This document shows positions 18,986-27,867 of a stretch of 64,000 nt of DNA, one piece after another. The notes under the pieces are model-generated. The model was given only the letters and a program-made list of their open reading frames with translations, searched no databases and was not told the DNA's origin. The stretch's first letter is position 1; every line of letters starts with the position of its first letter. A program made the position numbers and the translations under genes. Source of the stretch: Microbispora triticiradicis (GTDB lineage Bacteria; Actinomycetota; Actinomycetes; Streptosporangiales; Streptosporangiaceae); the NCBI GenBank assembly GCA_003260025.2, contig QFZU02000187.1:1-64000 (forward strand), in the 5' to 3' direction.

Positions 18986-20491
18986 ATGGGGGGAAAGTTG
19001 AAATTTCAGATAAGGCGCCTTACCGTCGCCATGTCCGTCGTCATGCTCTCGGTCGCGGCCTGCGTTTCATCTCCCGGCGGCGGCGCGTCCGCTTCCTGCG
19101 CCCTGTCCGTCGGGTCCCTCTACGAACCGCAGAACCTGGACAACGCCGGAGGCGGGGGACAGGGCGCGGCGGAGGCGCTGGCCGGCAACGTCTACGAGGC
19201 GCTTTTCCGCCTCACCGAGGCGGGCGCCGTCGAGAAGTCGCTGGCCTCCGAATACACCGTCAGCCCGGACGGCCTCACCTACACCTTCGCGCTGCGTCAG
19301 GGTGTCCGCTTCCACTCCGGAACCCCGATGACCTCCGCCGACGTCCGGCACAGCCTGCGGCGCATCCTCGCCGGGACGTCCACGTCCTCGCGCAAGAACT
19401 CCCTCGACATGATCAAGAGCGTCGACGCGCCGGACGACCACACCGTCGTGGTCCGGCTCTCCAGCAGGTCGATCTCGCTCATCTACAACCTCAGCCAGGT
19501 GTGGATCGTCAACCACACGCTGGCCGATCCGAAGACCGCGGAGGACGGCACCGGTCCCTACCGCCTCGCGTCCTGGAAGCGCGGCGCGACGCTGACCATG
19601 GAGCGATTCGGCGGCTACTGGGGGGCGTCGCCCAAATGCGGGCAGGTGACGTTCCGCTACTACACCGAGGCGGCGGCGCTCAACAACGCGCTGCTGTCCG
19701 GCGCGGTCGACGTCGTCACCAGCGTGCAGAGCCCGGACGCGCTGGCGCCGTTCTCCGACACCTCGGCGTTCCGGATCACCGAGGGCACGTCCACCACCAA
19801 GCTCCTGCTCGCCTTCAACTGCCGGCGCGCGCCCTTCGACAAGCCGCTGGTCCGCAGGGCCGTCAGCGCCGCGATCGACGACGCGAAACTGCTGCGGTCG
19901 ATCTGGGGCGACCGCGGCATGGTGATCGGCTCGATGGTGCCGCCCGCCGATCCCTGGTACGAGGACCTGAGCGGGAAGAACGCCTACGACGTGGAGGCGG
20001 CGAAGCGGATGCTCGCCGAGGCGGGCTATCCCGGCGGCTTCCCGATGACGCTCGACACCCCGCAGTACGACCCGCACCCGACCATCGCCGAGTTCGTGAA
20101 GTCGGAACTGGCCAAGGTCGGCATCACGGTGACGATCAACATCATCAGCGCGGACGAGTGGTACTCCCGCATCTTCCAGCACCACGACTTCGCCGCGACC
20201 CTCCAGGAACACGTCAACGACCGCGACATCCGCTACTACGGCGACCCCGGCTTCTACTGGGGTTACGACAACCCCGAGGTCTCCGACCTGATCAGGAGGT
20301 CGGAGTCCGCGAAGACCACGCGGGAGCAGACCGAACTGCTCCGGCGGGCCAACCACGAGATCGTCGAGGACGCCGCCAGCGACTGGCTCTACCTCAATCC
20401 GCAGATCGTCGTCGCGTCCGCCCGCGTGACCGGATACGCCGCCAACGCGGTCCAGGCGCAGTTCCCCGTCTACGGGATCGACAAGCGCTGA
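18986..20491 (+). CDS. Oligopeptide/dipeptide ABC transporter substrate-binding lipoprotein (SBP family 5)
   Basis: A 501-residue extracytoplasmic solute-binding protein. A lipoprotein signal runs from residue 1 to the lipobox SVAAC (Cys26). The mature part has the family 5 pattern: early VGSLYEPQNLDN, LTYTFALRQGVRFHSGTPMTSADV, and a C-terminal domain with the binding-cleft region NCRRAPFDKPLVRRAVSAAID. It should capture peptides or related ligands outside the cell. It is the first gene of a compact operon with two permeases, two ATPases and a secreted pro-peptide. The assigned ATG (18986) has a poor ribosome site. A TTG at 18998 after GGGGGGAAAG is an alternative that would shorten the signal by four residues. 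Confidence 0.93.
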   Translation: MGGKLKFQIRRLTVAMSVVMLSVAACVSSPGGGASASCALSVGSLYEPQNLDNAGGGGQGAAEALAGNVYEALFRLTEAGAVEKSLASEYTVSPDGLTYTFALRQGVRFHSGTPMTSADVRHSLRRILAGTSTSSRKNSLDMIKSVDAPDDHTVVVRLSSRSISLIYNLSQVWIVNHTLADPKTAEDGTGPYRLASWKRGATLTMERFGGYWGASPKCGQVTFRYYTEAAALNNALLSGAVDVVTSVQSPDALAPFSDTSAFRITEGTSTTKLLLAFNCRRAPFDKPLVRRAVSAAIDDAKLLRSIWGDRGMVIGSMVPPADPWYEDLSGKNAYDVEAAKRMLAEAGYPGGFPMTLDTPQYDPHPTIAEFVKSELAKVGITVTINIISADEWYSRIFQHHDFAATLQEHVNDRDIRYYGDPGFYWGYDNPEVSDLIRRSESAKTTREQTELLRRANHEIVEDAASDWLYLNPQIVVASARVTGYAANAVQAQFPVYGIDKR

Positions 20492-20494
20492 CCG

Positions 20495-21460
20495 ATGGCC
20501 GCGTATCTCGTCCGCAGGGCGATCCTGCTGGCACTGTCCCTGGCCGTCTCCAGCGTGGCGCTGTTCGTGCTGCTCCGGGTGCTTCCCGGCGACCCGGCCA
20601 ACGCGCTGCTCGACATGGGCGCCACCCCGGCACAGGCCGCCGCCGCCCGGCACGAGCTCGGCACCGACCTGCCGCCGGCCCAGCAGTTCGGGGGGTGGCT
20701 CCGGGACCTGGCGCGGCTGGACCTCGGCCGGTCGCTGGTCAGCTCCCTGCCCGTGGCGTCCGAGATCGCCGGGCGGCTGCACGTCACCGTGCCTCTCACA
20801 GTGCTGGCCTTCCTGCTGGCCGTGCTGATCGCGGTGCCCACGGGATTCCTCGTCGCGCTGCGCAGGGGCACCTGGTACGGCACACTGCTGGCGGGGGTGA
20901 GTCAACTGGGTCTCGCCGTGCCGGTCTTCTGGGTGGGCATGCTGCTCGTCACCGTGTTCGCGCTGCGGCTGCGGTGGCTGCCGGCCGGCGGTTTCCCGGC
21001 CGAGGACTGGGCGGCCCCGGCCGCCGCGCTCACCTCGCTCCTGCTGCCCGTGGTCACCATCGCGCTGGTCATGTCGGCCTCGCTGACCCGCTACGTCCAC
21101 TCCGCCGCGCTGGACGTGCTCGACAGCGACTACCTGCGGACCGCCAGGGCGCTCGGCGCCCCGCTCCGTGCCGCGCTCCTGCGGCACGGGCTGCGCAACG
21201 CCGCCGCGCCCGTGGTGCCGATCCTCGCCATCGAACTGGCCAGTACGTTCCTGGGGGCGGTCGTCGTGGAGAACGTCTTCGCGCTGCCGGGGCTCGGCAG
21301 CATGCTGGTGCGGGCGTTCGCCCAGCACGACTATCCCGTCATCCAGGGCGTCCTGACGCTGAGCACGGCCGCCGTGCTCACGATCGGCTTCGTGGCCGAC
21401 ACGGCCCAGCGCCTCATCGACCCGCGGCTGCGCCGTACCGCGACGGGAACGTCCGCGTGA
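20495..21460 (+). CDS. Oligopeptide ABC transporter permease (DppB/OppB type)
   Basis: A 321-residue membrane protein of the BPD_transp_1 family. It has an N-terminal helix (AILLALSLAVSSVALFVLLRVLPGDPA), the DppB motif GDPAN, and the EAA-type cytoplasmic loop DYLRTARALGAPLRAALLRHGLRNA that contacts the ATPases. About six membrane segments are visible. It starts 3 bp after the binding-protein stop codon. Its own stop overlaps the next permease start (GTGA). Confidence 0.94.
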   Translation: MAAYLVRRAILLALSLAVSSVALFVLLRVLPGDPANALLDMGATPAQAAAARHELGTDLPPAQQFGGWLRDLARLDLGRSLVSSLPVASEIAGRLHVTVPLTVLAFLLAVLIAVPTGFLVALRRGTWYGTLLAGVSQLGLAVPVFWVGMLLVTVFALRLRWLPAGGFPAEDWAAPAAALTSLLLPVVTIALVMSASLTRYVHSAALDVLDSDYLRTARALGAPLRAALLRHGLRNAAAPVVPILAIELASTFLGAVVVENVFALPGLGSMLVRAFAQHDYPVIQGVLTLSTAAVLTIGFVADTAQRLIDPRLRRTATGTSA

Positions 21461-22266
21461 GGTCGCGGGCGCTGGTCGCGGGCTGCGTCCTGCTGGGCGG
21501 GGTGGTCGCGATCGCGATGGTCTCGGCGCTGTGGACGCCGTACGACCCGGCCGACACGTCGGGCGGCAGGCTTGAGCCGCCGGGCCCGGAGCACTGGCTG
21601 GGCACCGACCGGCTGGGGCGGGACCTGCTCACCCAGCTCATGATCGGCGCCCGGGTGGCGCTGTCGATCGGGGCCGGGGCGGTGGCCCTCGGCGGGGCGC
21701 TCGGCCTGCTGGCCGGGATCGCGGCCGGCTTCGCCGTGCGGTGGCTGGACGACATGATGGCGGTGGTCCTGGACCTCCTGATCGCCTTCCCGACGCTGCT
21801 GCTGGCCATGCTGGTGATCGCGGCCAGGCGGGGATCGCTGCTGTCCGCCGTGACCGCCATCGGGCTGGCGATGACCGCCGTGGTGGCCAGGCCGGCCAGG
21901 CAGCAGGTGAAGCGGGTGCTGGCGCAGGACTACGTGACGGCGGCCCGCACCTCCGGCACGTCCTGGCCGGGGATCGTCGCCGGGCACGTGCTGCCCAACA
22001 TCTGGCCCGCGCTCGCCGTGAACCTCGCCCTCCAGCTCGGCCGGGCCGTCCTGGCCGAGGCCGGCCTGTCCTATCTGGGCCTCGGCCCGCCGCCGCCGAA
22101 CGCCTCCTGGGGGCACATGCTGCGGGAGGCCCAGGCCACGGTCCTGGTCGCGCCCGGTGACATCGTCGCCCCGGGACTGCTGCTCGTCCTCCTGGTGATC
22201 GGCGTCAACCTGCTGGCCGACGGCGTCCGCGAGGTCGCCGACCCGCTCCTGCGGGGGCGCTGGTGA
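21457..22266 (+). CDS. Oligopeptide ABC transporter permease (DppC/OppC type)
   Basis: A 269-residue permease. The GTG start at 21457 overlaps the upstream stop. The N-terminus carries the DppC signature PGPEHWLGTDRLGRDLLTQLM; the EAA loop is DYVTAARTSGTSWPGIVAGHVLPN; the typical end GLGPPPPNASWGHMLREAQ is present. It pairs with the DppB-type permease to form the channel. The stop overlaps the first ATPase start, so translation is coupled through the operon. Confidence 0.94.
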   Translation: MRSRALVAGCVLLGGVVAIAMVSALWTPYDPADTSGGRLEPPGPEHWLGTDRLGRDLLTQLMIGARVALSIGAGAVALGGALGLLAGIAAGFAVRWLDDMMAVVLDLLIAFPTLLLAMLVIAARRGSLLSAVTAIGLAMTAVVARPARQQVKRVLAQDYVTAARTSGTSWPGIVAGHVLPNIWPALAVNLALQLGRAVLAEAGLSYLGLGPPPPNASWGHMLREAQATVLVAPGDIVAPGLLLVLLVIGVNLLADGVREVADPLLRGRW

Positions 22267-23060
22267 GCCTGCTCGAAGCCGGGAACCTGACGGTGCGCAC
22301 GGCGGACGGCCGCGAACTGCTGCGCGACCTGTCCTTCCGCCTGGCCAGGGGGGACCGGCTCGGGCTGATCGGGGAGTCCGGCGCCGGCAAGTCCCTGACC
22401 GTGCTGGCGATCGTCGGCCTGTTGCCGGCCGGCATGACCGCCTCGGGCCGGGTCCTCCTGGACGGCGAGCCCATCCTCGGCGCGCCCGAGTGGGTGCTGA
22501 ACACGGTCAGGGGCCGCCGCGTCGCCGTCGTCTTCCAGGACCCGCTCGCCGCCCTTGACCCCCTGATGCGCGTCGGCGCGCAGGTGGCCGAGCCGCTGCG
22601 ACGCCACCGGGGCCTGCGCGGGGCCGCCGCGCGGCGCGCGGCCCTGGAGGCGCTGACGGAGGTGCGGCTGGGCGACCCGGAACGCATCGCCCGGTCCTAT
22701 CCCCACGAGATCTCCGGCGGCCAGCGCCAGCGGGTGGCGATGGCCATGGCGCTGGCCTGCGAACCGTCGTTCCTGATCGCCGACGAGCCCACGGCCGCGC
22801 TGGACGGCACGGTCCAGGCGGAGATGCTCGCGCTGCTGGAGCGGCTGGTGGCGGCTCGCGGCATGGGGCTGCTGTTCGTCGGCCACGACCTGGCCGTGGT
22901 GGCCCGGGTCAGCCGCCGGATCCTGGTGCTGGAGCGGGGCAGGGCGGTGGAGGAGGGCGAGGTCGGGGACGTGCTGCGGGCGCCGTCGCACCCGCACACC
23001 CGGGACCTCGTGTCGGCCGCCCGGCGGCTGCACGGAGCGCTGGAGCGGATGCTGCCGTGA
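22263..23060 (+). CDS. Oligopeptide ABC transporter ATP-binding protein (DppD/OppD type)
   Basis: A 265-residue ATPase with Walker [10 protein letters not shown]-loop [12 protein letters not shown], signature [15 protein letters not shown], Walker [13 protein letters not shown] and switch His in VGHDLAVV. The C-terminal stretch [14 protein letters not shown] is the usual oligopeptide-ATPase tail but lacks the Cys-rich iron-sulfur loop of many OppD proteins. GTG start at 22263, overlapping the permease stop. Confidence 0.93.
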   Translation: MSLLEAGNLTVRTADGRELLRDLSFRLARGDRLGLIGESGAGKSLTVLAIVGLLPAGMTASGRVLLDGEPILGAPEWVLNTVRGRRVAVVFQDPLAALDPLMRVGAQVAEPLRRHRGLRGAAARRAALEALTEVRLGDPERIARSYPHEISGGQRQRVAMAMALACEPSFLIADEPTAALDGTVQAEMLALLERLVAARGMGLLFVGHDLAVVARVSRRILVLERGRAVEEGEVGDVLRAPSHPHTRDLVSAARRLHGALERMLP

Positions 23061-23830
23061 CGTCGCCTCCTCCTGTTCTCGGCGTACGCGACCTGGGCTT
23101 CGCCTACCGGCGCGGTCCCGCCGTGCTCAGCGACGTCTCCTTCGAGGTCACCGCGGGCCGCGGGCTGGCCCTGGTGGGGGAGTCGGGAGCAGGCAAGACC
23201 ACGCTGGTCCGCCTCATGCTGGGGCTGCTGCGGCCCCGCACCGGGCAGGTGCTCCTCGACGGCCTGCCGTTGCGCGGACGGATGCGGGCACTCCGGCACG
23301 CGGTGCAGCCCGTCTTCCAGGACCCGTACTCCTCGCTGGACCCGCGGCTGCGTGTGGACCGGATCGTCGGAGAGCCCCTGCGCTCGCTCGGCGTTGCCCG
23401 CGGTGCGGCGGCGACGGCCATGGTCGAGGAGGCGCTGCGCTCGGTGGGGCTGCCCGCGGACGCCGCCCGTCGCTATCCCCACGAGTTCTCCGGCGGGCAG
23501 CGGCAGCGGATAGCGATAGCGCGGGCGATAGCGGCCTCCCCCCGGGTGCTGCTGGCCGACGAGCCGGTCAGCGCCCTGGACACCGCCACCCGGGTGCGGC
23601 TCCTCGATCTGCTCGCCGAACTGCGGGAAAGCAGGCGGCTGACCGTGGTGCTCGTCTCCCACGACCTGGCCGTCGTCGCCGCGCTGTGCGAGGAGACCGT
23701 GGTCCTCGACCGGGGCCGGGTGGTCGAGCGCGGGGCCACCGCCGAGGTGCTCGGATCGCCGCGTCATCCCTGCACACGGCGCCTCGTGGCCGCGGCGCCG
23801 CGGCTCCCGCGAGCTCTAAACCCGCCCTGA
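23057..23830 (+). CDS. Oligopeptide ABC transporter ATP-binding protein (DppF/OppF type)
   Basis: A 257-residue ATPase with Walker [11 protein letters not shown]-loop [15 protein letters not shown], signature [15 protein letters not shown], Walker [13 protein letters not shown] and switch region [10 protein letters not shown]. The [10 protein letters not shown] segment is typical of OppF/DppF partners. The GTG start overlaps the DppD stop. It is the last transporter gene. The secreted pro-peptide gene begins 93 bp later with no clear terminator between, so it is probably on the same transcript. Confidence 0.93.
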   Translation: MTSPPPVLGVRDLGFAYRRGPAVLSDVSFEVTAGRGLALVGESGAGKTTLVRLMLGLLRPRTGQVLLDGLPLRGRMRALRHAVQPVFQDPYSSLDPRLRVDRIVGEPLRSLGVARGAAATAMVEEALRSVGLPADAARRYPHEFSGGQRQRIAIARAIAASPRVLLADEPVSALDTATRVRLLDLLAELRESRRLTVVLVSHDLAVVAALCEETVVLDRGRVVERGATAEVLGSPRHPCTRRLVAAAPRLPRALNPP

Positions 23831-23923
23831 CCTGTAAAAAGCCGATTCAATAACGGAAGGATGGCGGCCTTTCCTACCTTTAAGGCGTCGGACAGAGTTC
23901 CCAGCCACAATGTGAGGTAAGAG

Positions 23924-24091
23924 ATGAAGAACCACCTGCTGTCGCGTCTCGGCCGGATCGTCGGTGCCATGGTCGTCACGTTCGCGTTCGTCGCCTTCCC
24001 GCTCAGCGGAGGCGCCGCCGCCGGTGCCGTCGTTGACGTCAAGCCGGTCTACGAGGTGCCCGCCACCAAGCTCTGCTGCGGTTTTCCGTGA
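23924..24091 (+). CDS. Small secreted pro-peptide (55 aa), candidate signalling peptide
   Basis: An unrecognised 55-residue ORF beginning MKNHLLSRLGRIVGAMVV. GAGG lies 6 bp before the ATG. It has a textbook secretion signal: a positive N-terminus (K2, R8, R11), a hydrophobic core (about residues 12-28), and a small-residue stretch GGAAAGA (29-35) where signal peptidase I could cut. The remaining roughly 20 residues start VVDVKPVYEV and end ATKLCCGFP. The adjacent Cys51-Cys52 pair is the only cysteine content. The gene lies directly after a complete oligopeptide importer and before two SARP/TPR regulators. This order suggests a secreted peptide that is re-imported and sensed. No lanthipeptide, lasso or radical-SAM enzyme is adjacent, so modification is not indicated. 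It is too short for most gene callers. Function is inferred only. Confidence 0.7.
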   Translation: MKNHLLSRLGRIVGAMVVTFAFVAFPLSGGAAAGAVVDVKPVYEVPATKLCCGFP

Positions 24092-24641
24092 TTGGGGCGC
24101 CCCGTTAAGAGTGAGTGAATTCTTGTTGCCGGCTGGAAATCGAATCCTGTGATTCTGACTGTGCCCGGTCACGCTCACAATGGAGCGGGATCGGTGGGGG
24201 TAGGGGGGCTTTCCCGATCTGGGGGAAGTCGAAGCCGACGCGGTGTGCCGCTCTGGACGGATCGTCGGCGAAACGTACGCGCACTCTGAGAAATCAGCCC
24301 ATGACGGGTGGTGCCTGGTCGAAGCAGCCGAGGGGGGCGGCCTCGCCGGGTGTCACGACGACGGCGCTCGGCGTGTGGCAGGGGGGACACGAACAGCATG
24401 GTCTCGTGCCGCACGCCGAGGGTGCGGGGGCCGTCAGGCCATCATATGTCTTATACATTTGTATTACCCGCTTTGATTCGGAAAGAGACTTTACGGGACA
24501 CCTGGCATCACAGTGACTGAAAGTCGTCGAGAACGGCTCAGCTGTCGAGGTTCGCACGTAGCACACACGATTGGGATGGATTAATCTCTCCGTCAGGTCC
24601 TTCGGCATGGGGGAGCTACGCCAGCCCAACAGGAGATGTGG
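24092..24641. other. Intergenic region before the SARP regulators, no gene seen
   Basis: About 550 bp. A 133-codon open frame starting at GTG 24115 looks spurious: its codon use is unlike its neighbours and it has no recognisable domain. The region contains an AT-richer block (about 24443-24500, with TATGTCTTATACATTTGTAT) that may be the promoter for the first SARP gene. Two GTCGAG motifs occur at 24526 and 24544. Confidence 0.5.
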
Positions 24642-27600
24642 GTGGACTTCCGGATCCTGGGCCCACTTGAGGTCGTTCTCACCGACCGAAGGCTGGAGCT
24701 CGGGGGAGCCAGACAACAGACCGTCCTCGCCGCGTTGCTCCTGGAGGCGGGCCGGACGGTCACCGTCTCCCGCCTCACGGAGACCATCTACGACGACGCC
24801 CCTCCGCCGACCGCCAAAGCCCAGATCCAGATCTGCGTCTCGGCCCTGCGGCGCCTGTTCGGCAGCTGCGGCAGGCCCGACATCATCGTCACGCAGTCGA
24901 ACGGCTATTCGGTGCGCATCACCGACGAGGGGTTCGACCTGGGCCGATTCGAACACCTCCTGCGCCAGGCCAAGCAGGCCCGGACGGCGAACCGCGCCGA
25001 GGAGGCGGTGGCCCGGTACCGCGACGCACTCGCCCTGTGGCGGGGCCCGGCCCTGGAGGGCATCGAGAGCCGGGTGGTCCAAGCGGCCGCGATGCGCCTG
25101 GACGAGGACCGGATCGCGGCCAACGAGGACTGCGTCGACCTGGAGTTCGACCTCGGCCGCCACCACGAGCTGGTGGGCGAGCTGACCGCGCTGGTGGCAC
25201 AGTATCCGCTCCGCGAACGGCTGCGGGGGCAGCTCATGCTGGCCCTCTACCGTTCCGGCCGTCAGGCCGAGGCCCTGCAGGCTTACAACCAGGCGCGACG
25301 CGTCATGATCGACGAGTTGGGGATCGAGCCGCACGAGCGGCTCCAGCGACTCCAGCACGCGATCCTCACCTCGGACCCCGGGCTGAACCTGCCGGCGACC
25401 GCCGTGCGGGTGAGCACGCCTGCGCCGCCCTCTCCGCCGGTCGCCGTGCCCCGGCTGCTGCCGACCGACATCGCCGACTTCAGCGGCCGGTCCAAGCTCG
25501 TGGACGAGATCCTGGAGCGGCTGGTGGGCTCCGGCGGCGGTCCCGGCAGATACGCCGTGCCCATCGTCGCGCTGGCCGGCAAGCCCGGCATCGGCAAGAG
25601 CACGATGGCGGTGCACGTGGCGCACCGGGTCGTCGAGCACTATCCGGACGGCCAGCTCTACGCCAAGCTCCACGGCGGCTCCTCCCGGTCGGTCGCCGCC
25701 ATCAGGGTGCTGGAACGATTCCTGCGGGCACTCGGTGTGACGGGCTCCGCCGTCCCGGAAGGGCTGGAGGAGCGGGCCGAGCTCTACCGCATGCTGCTCG
25801 CCGACAAGAAGGTCCTGATCGTCCTGGACGACGTCGGCACCGAAGGCCAGGTGCTGCCCCTGCTCCCCGGCAGCCCCAACGCGGCGGTCGTCCTCAGCAG
25901 CAGGAGCCGCCTGGCCGGGCTGTCGGGCGCCGTGCACGTCGAGGTGGACGTCTTCGACTCGGCGCAGTCGCTGGACCTGCTCTCCCGCATCGCGGGGGCC
26001 GAGCGAGTGCAGTCCGAGCCCGATTTCGCGGTGGCCCTGGCCGAGCTCTGCGGCCACCTGCCGCTGGCCCTGCGCATCGCGGGCGCCCGGCTGGCCGCCC
26101 GCCCCCACTGGAGCATCGAGCAGCTCGTGGAGCGGCTGGGGGACGAGACCCGGCGGCTGGACGAGCTCAAGCACGGCGAGATGGGGATCAGGGCGAGCAT
26201 CTCCCTGACGTACGAGAGCGTGAGCGGCGACGCGAGGCGGCTGTTCCGGCGCCTGGCCATCCTGGACTGCGACATCATCACCGCCTGGCTCGGTGCGGCC
26301 CTGCTCGACCGGCCCGTCGCCGAGGCGCAGGACCTGCTGGACGACCTCGCCGACGCCCAGTTGCTGGAGACGACCGGCACCGGCCGTGGCATCAACGCCC
26401 ACTACCGCTTCCACGACCTCATAAGGGTCTTCGCCCGCGAGCGCCTGGCGGCCGAGGAACCCATCGCCGAGCGCAGCGCGGCCCTGGGCCGGATGCTCGG
26501 CGGCCTGCTGACCCTGGTCGACGCGGCCAGGCGGAAGGAGCTGGAGGACCGCCTCCTGATCCCGCCCCCGGCGTGGTCGCTGCCCGAGGTCCTGGTCGAC
26601 CGTCTGGTGGAGCACCCGCTGGCCTGGTTCGAACGAGAACGGTCCATCCTCGTCTCGGGCATCAGGCAGGCGGCGCAGGCCGGGCTGACGGAGGTCTGCT
26701 GGGGGCTGGCGCTCGGCGCCGCCACCTTCTTCCTCTCGCGGTTCTACCTCGACGACTGGCGCGAGGCGCAGCAGATCGCGATGGCCGCCGTGCAGCAGGC
26801 GGGGGACATGGCCGGGCAGGCCACCATGCTGTACGTCAACGGCGCGCTGGCCTCCAACGAGCGCAGGTTCGACGACGCGCGCCGCGACTACCTGGCGGCG
26901 ATCCAGCTGTTCACCGAGCTCGACGACCAGCGCTCCCTCGCCACCGCGCTGGCCAACCTCGGCTATCTCCACCTGGTCACCGGACAGCTGGACGCCGCGG
27001 CGGAGCGGTGCCGGCAGGCGCTCGACCTCTCGCGGCGCCACGGCACGCCGAGCAACACGAGCAACGTGCTCTGCCACCTCGCACAGATCCGGCTGTTGTT
27101 CTCCGACCCCGAGGGCGCCGAGGCCCTGCTGTCGGACGCGATGGAACTGGCCGGCGGCGTCAGCGGGCGTCAGAAGGCCTACATCCAGGTCAGGCTGGGC
27201 TACACCTACCTGGAGCTGGGCCGGTCGGCGGAGGCGCTCAGGATCGTGGAGGCGGCGCTCGCCGTCTACCAGAAGATCGGCGACCCCATGGGCGAGTCGT
27301 ACGCCCTGATCTGCACGGGCCTGGCGAAGCTGCGGCTCGGCGCAAGGGCCGAGGCGAGCGGCACGCTGCGGCGCGCCCTGATGCTGGCCACCACCACCGA
27401 CGACCGGCTCAGCAGGGGCCGGGTGCTGGCGGCGCTGGCCGAACTCGCCCTGGCGGAGGGCGACTCCGCCGGCGCGGTGACCGCCGCCGAGCAGGCACTC
27501 GACCTGTTCGCCACGCTGGGTGTGCCGCTGGACGAGGTCAACGTGCTCAAGCTGCTCCGGGACGCGCACCGGGTGCGGGGCGACGACGCGTCGGCCGCGG

Positions 27601-27707
27601 AGGCCGTCGCGCGCATCCTGACCATCGCGGCGAAGCTGGGTCCGGAGGTGGCCGAGCGGCTGCGGGTCGTGCTGGCGACGCCCACGCGTCGGGCCGGCAT
27701 GTCCTAA
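24642..27707 (+). CDS. AfsR/SARP-family regulator (OmpR-type HTH, BTAD, NB-ARC, TPR)
   Basis: A 1021-residue transcriptional activator. It starts VDFRILGPLEVV like other SARPs. The GTG at 24642 is preferred because AGGAG ends 6 bp before it, whereas the ATG at 24636 abuts that site. An OmpR-type DNA-binding domain covers about residues 1-95. The BTAD (about 100-240) includes YPLRERLRGQLMLALYRSGRQAEALQAY. The NTPase has P-loop GKPGIGKST near residue 313, a kinase-2-like VLIVLDDV and GHLPLALRIAGARL. The C-terminal third (about 650-1010) is TPR repeats. SARPs activate antibiotic genes; the NB-ARC/TPR part usually senses a signal. Position next to a secreted peptide and importer makes a peptide ligand plausible. 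A close paralogue follows. Confidence 0.93.
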   Translation: MDFRILGPLEVVLTDRRLELGGARQQTVLAALLLEAGRTVTVSRLTETIYDDAPPPTAKAQIQICVSALRRLFGSCGRPDIIVTQSNGYSVRITDEGFDLGRFEHLLRQAKQARTANRAEEAVARYRDALALWRGPALEGIESRVVQAAAMRLDEDRIAANEDCVDLEFDLGRHHELVGELTALVAQYPLRERLRGQLMLALYRSGRQAEALQAYNQARRVMIDELGIEPHERLQRLQHAILTSDPGLNLPATAVRVSTPAPPSPPVAVPRLLPTDIADFSGRSKLVDEILERLVGSGGGPGRYAVPIVALAGKPGIGKSTMAVHVAHRVVEHYPDGQLYAKLHGGSSRSVAAIRVLERFLRALGVTGSAVPEGLEERAELYRMLLADKKVLIVLDDVGTEGQVLPLLPGSPNAAVVLSSRSRLAGLSGAVHVEVDVFDSAQSLDLLSRIAGAERVQSEPDFAVALAELCGHLPLALRIAGARLAARPHWSIEQLVERLGDETRRLDELKHGEMGIRASISLTYESVSGDARRLFRRLAILDCDIITAWLGAALLDRPVAEAQDLLDDLADAQLLETTGTGRGINAHYRFHDLIRVFARERLAAEEPIAERSAALGRMLGGLLTLVDAARRKELEDRLLIPPPAWSLPEVLVDRLVEHPLAWFERERSILVSGIRQAAQAGLTEVCWGLALGAATFFLSRFYLDDWREAQQIAMAAVQQAGDMAGQATMLYVNGALASNERRFDDARRDYLAAIQLFTELDDQRSLATALANLGYLHLVTGQLDAAAERCRQALDLSRRHGTPSNTSNVLCHLAQIRLLFSDPEGAEALLSDAMELAGGVSGRQKAYIQVRLGYTYLELGRSAEALRIVEAALAVYQKIGDPMGESYALICTGLAKLRLGARAEASGTLRRALMLATTTDDRLSRGRVLAALAELALAEGDSAGAVTAAEQALDLFATLGVPLDEVNVLKLLRDAHRVRGDDASAAEAVARILTIAAKLGPEVAERLRVVLATPTRRAGMS

Positions 27708-27867
27708 CCCGGCCGCTGCCGGGACTGCCAACCTGTTGGAATCCCCATCGGTTGGGTCATAGGATCGGTCCGCAACGGTAATCTTTTCGTCCATCCCCAT
27801 CAACGTGTGAAACCGATCATCCTTGTGGGCCCGGGGGACGGGTCCGATAAGTGCAAGGAGTCACGCG

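Noticed and set aside
23924..24091. Lanthipeptide or lasso-peptide precursor
   Set aside because: No modifying enzyme or leader-recognition gene is adjacent, and the N-terminus is a Sec signal rather than a RiPP leader.
24115..24516. 133-codon frame with a Cys-rich start (NSCCRLEIESCDSDC) after the small peptide gene
   Set aside because: Poor ribosome site, atypical codon use, no recognisable domain and overlap with probable promoter DNA.
24526..24550. Two GTCGAG motifs as a possible SARP box before the first SARP gene
   Set aside because: The spacing is 18 bp; known SARP direct repeats are spaced by 11 or 22 bp, and the 6-mer is common in GC-rich DNA.
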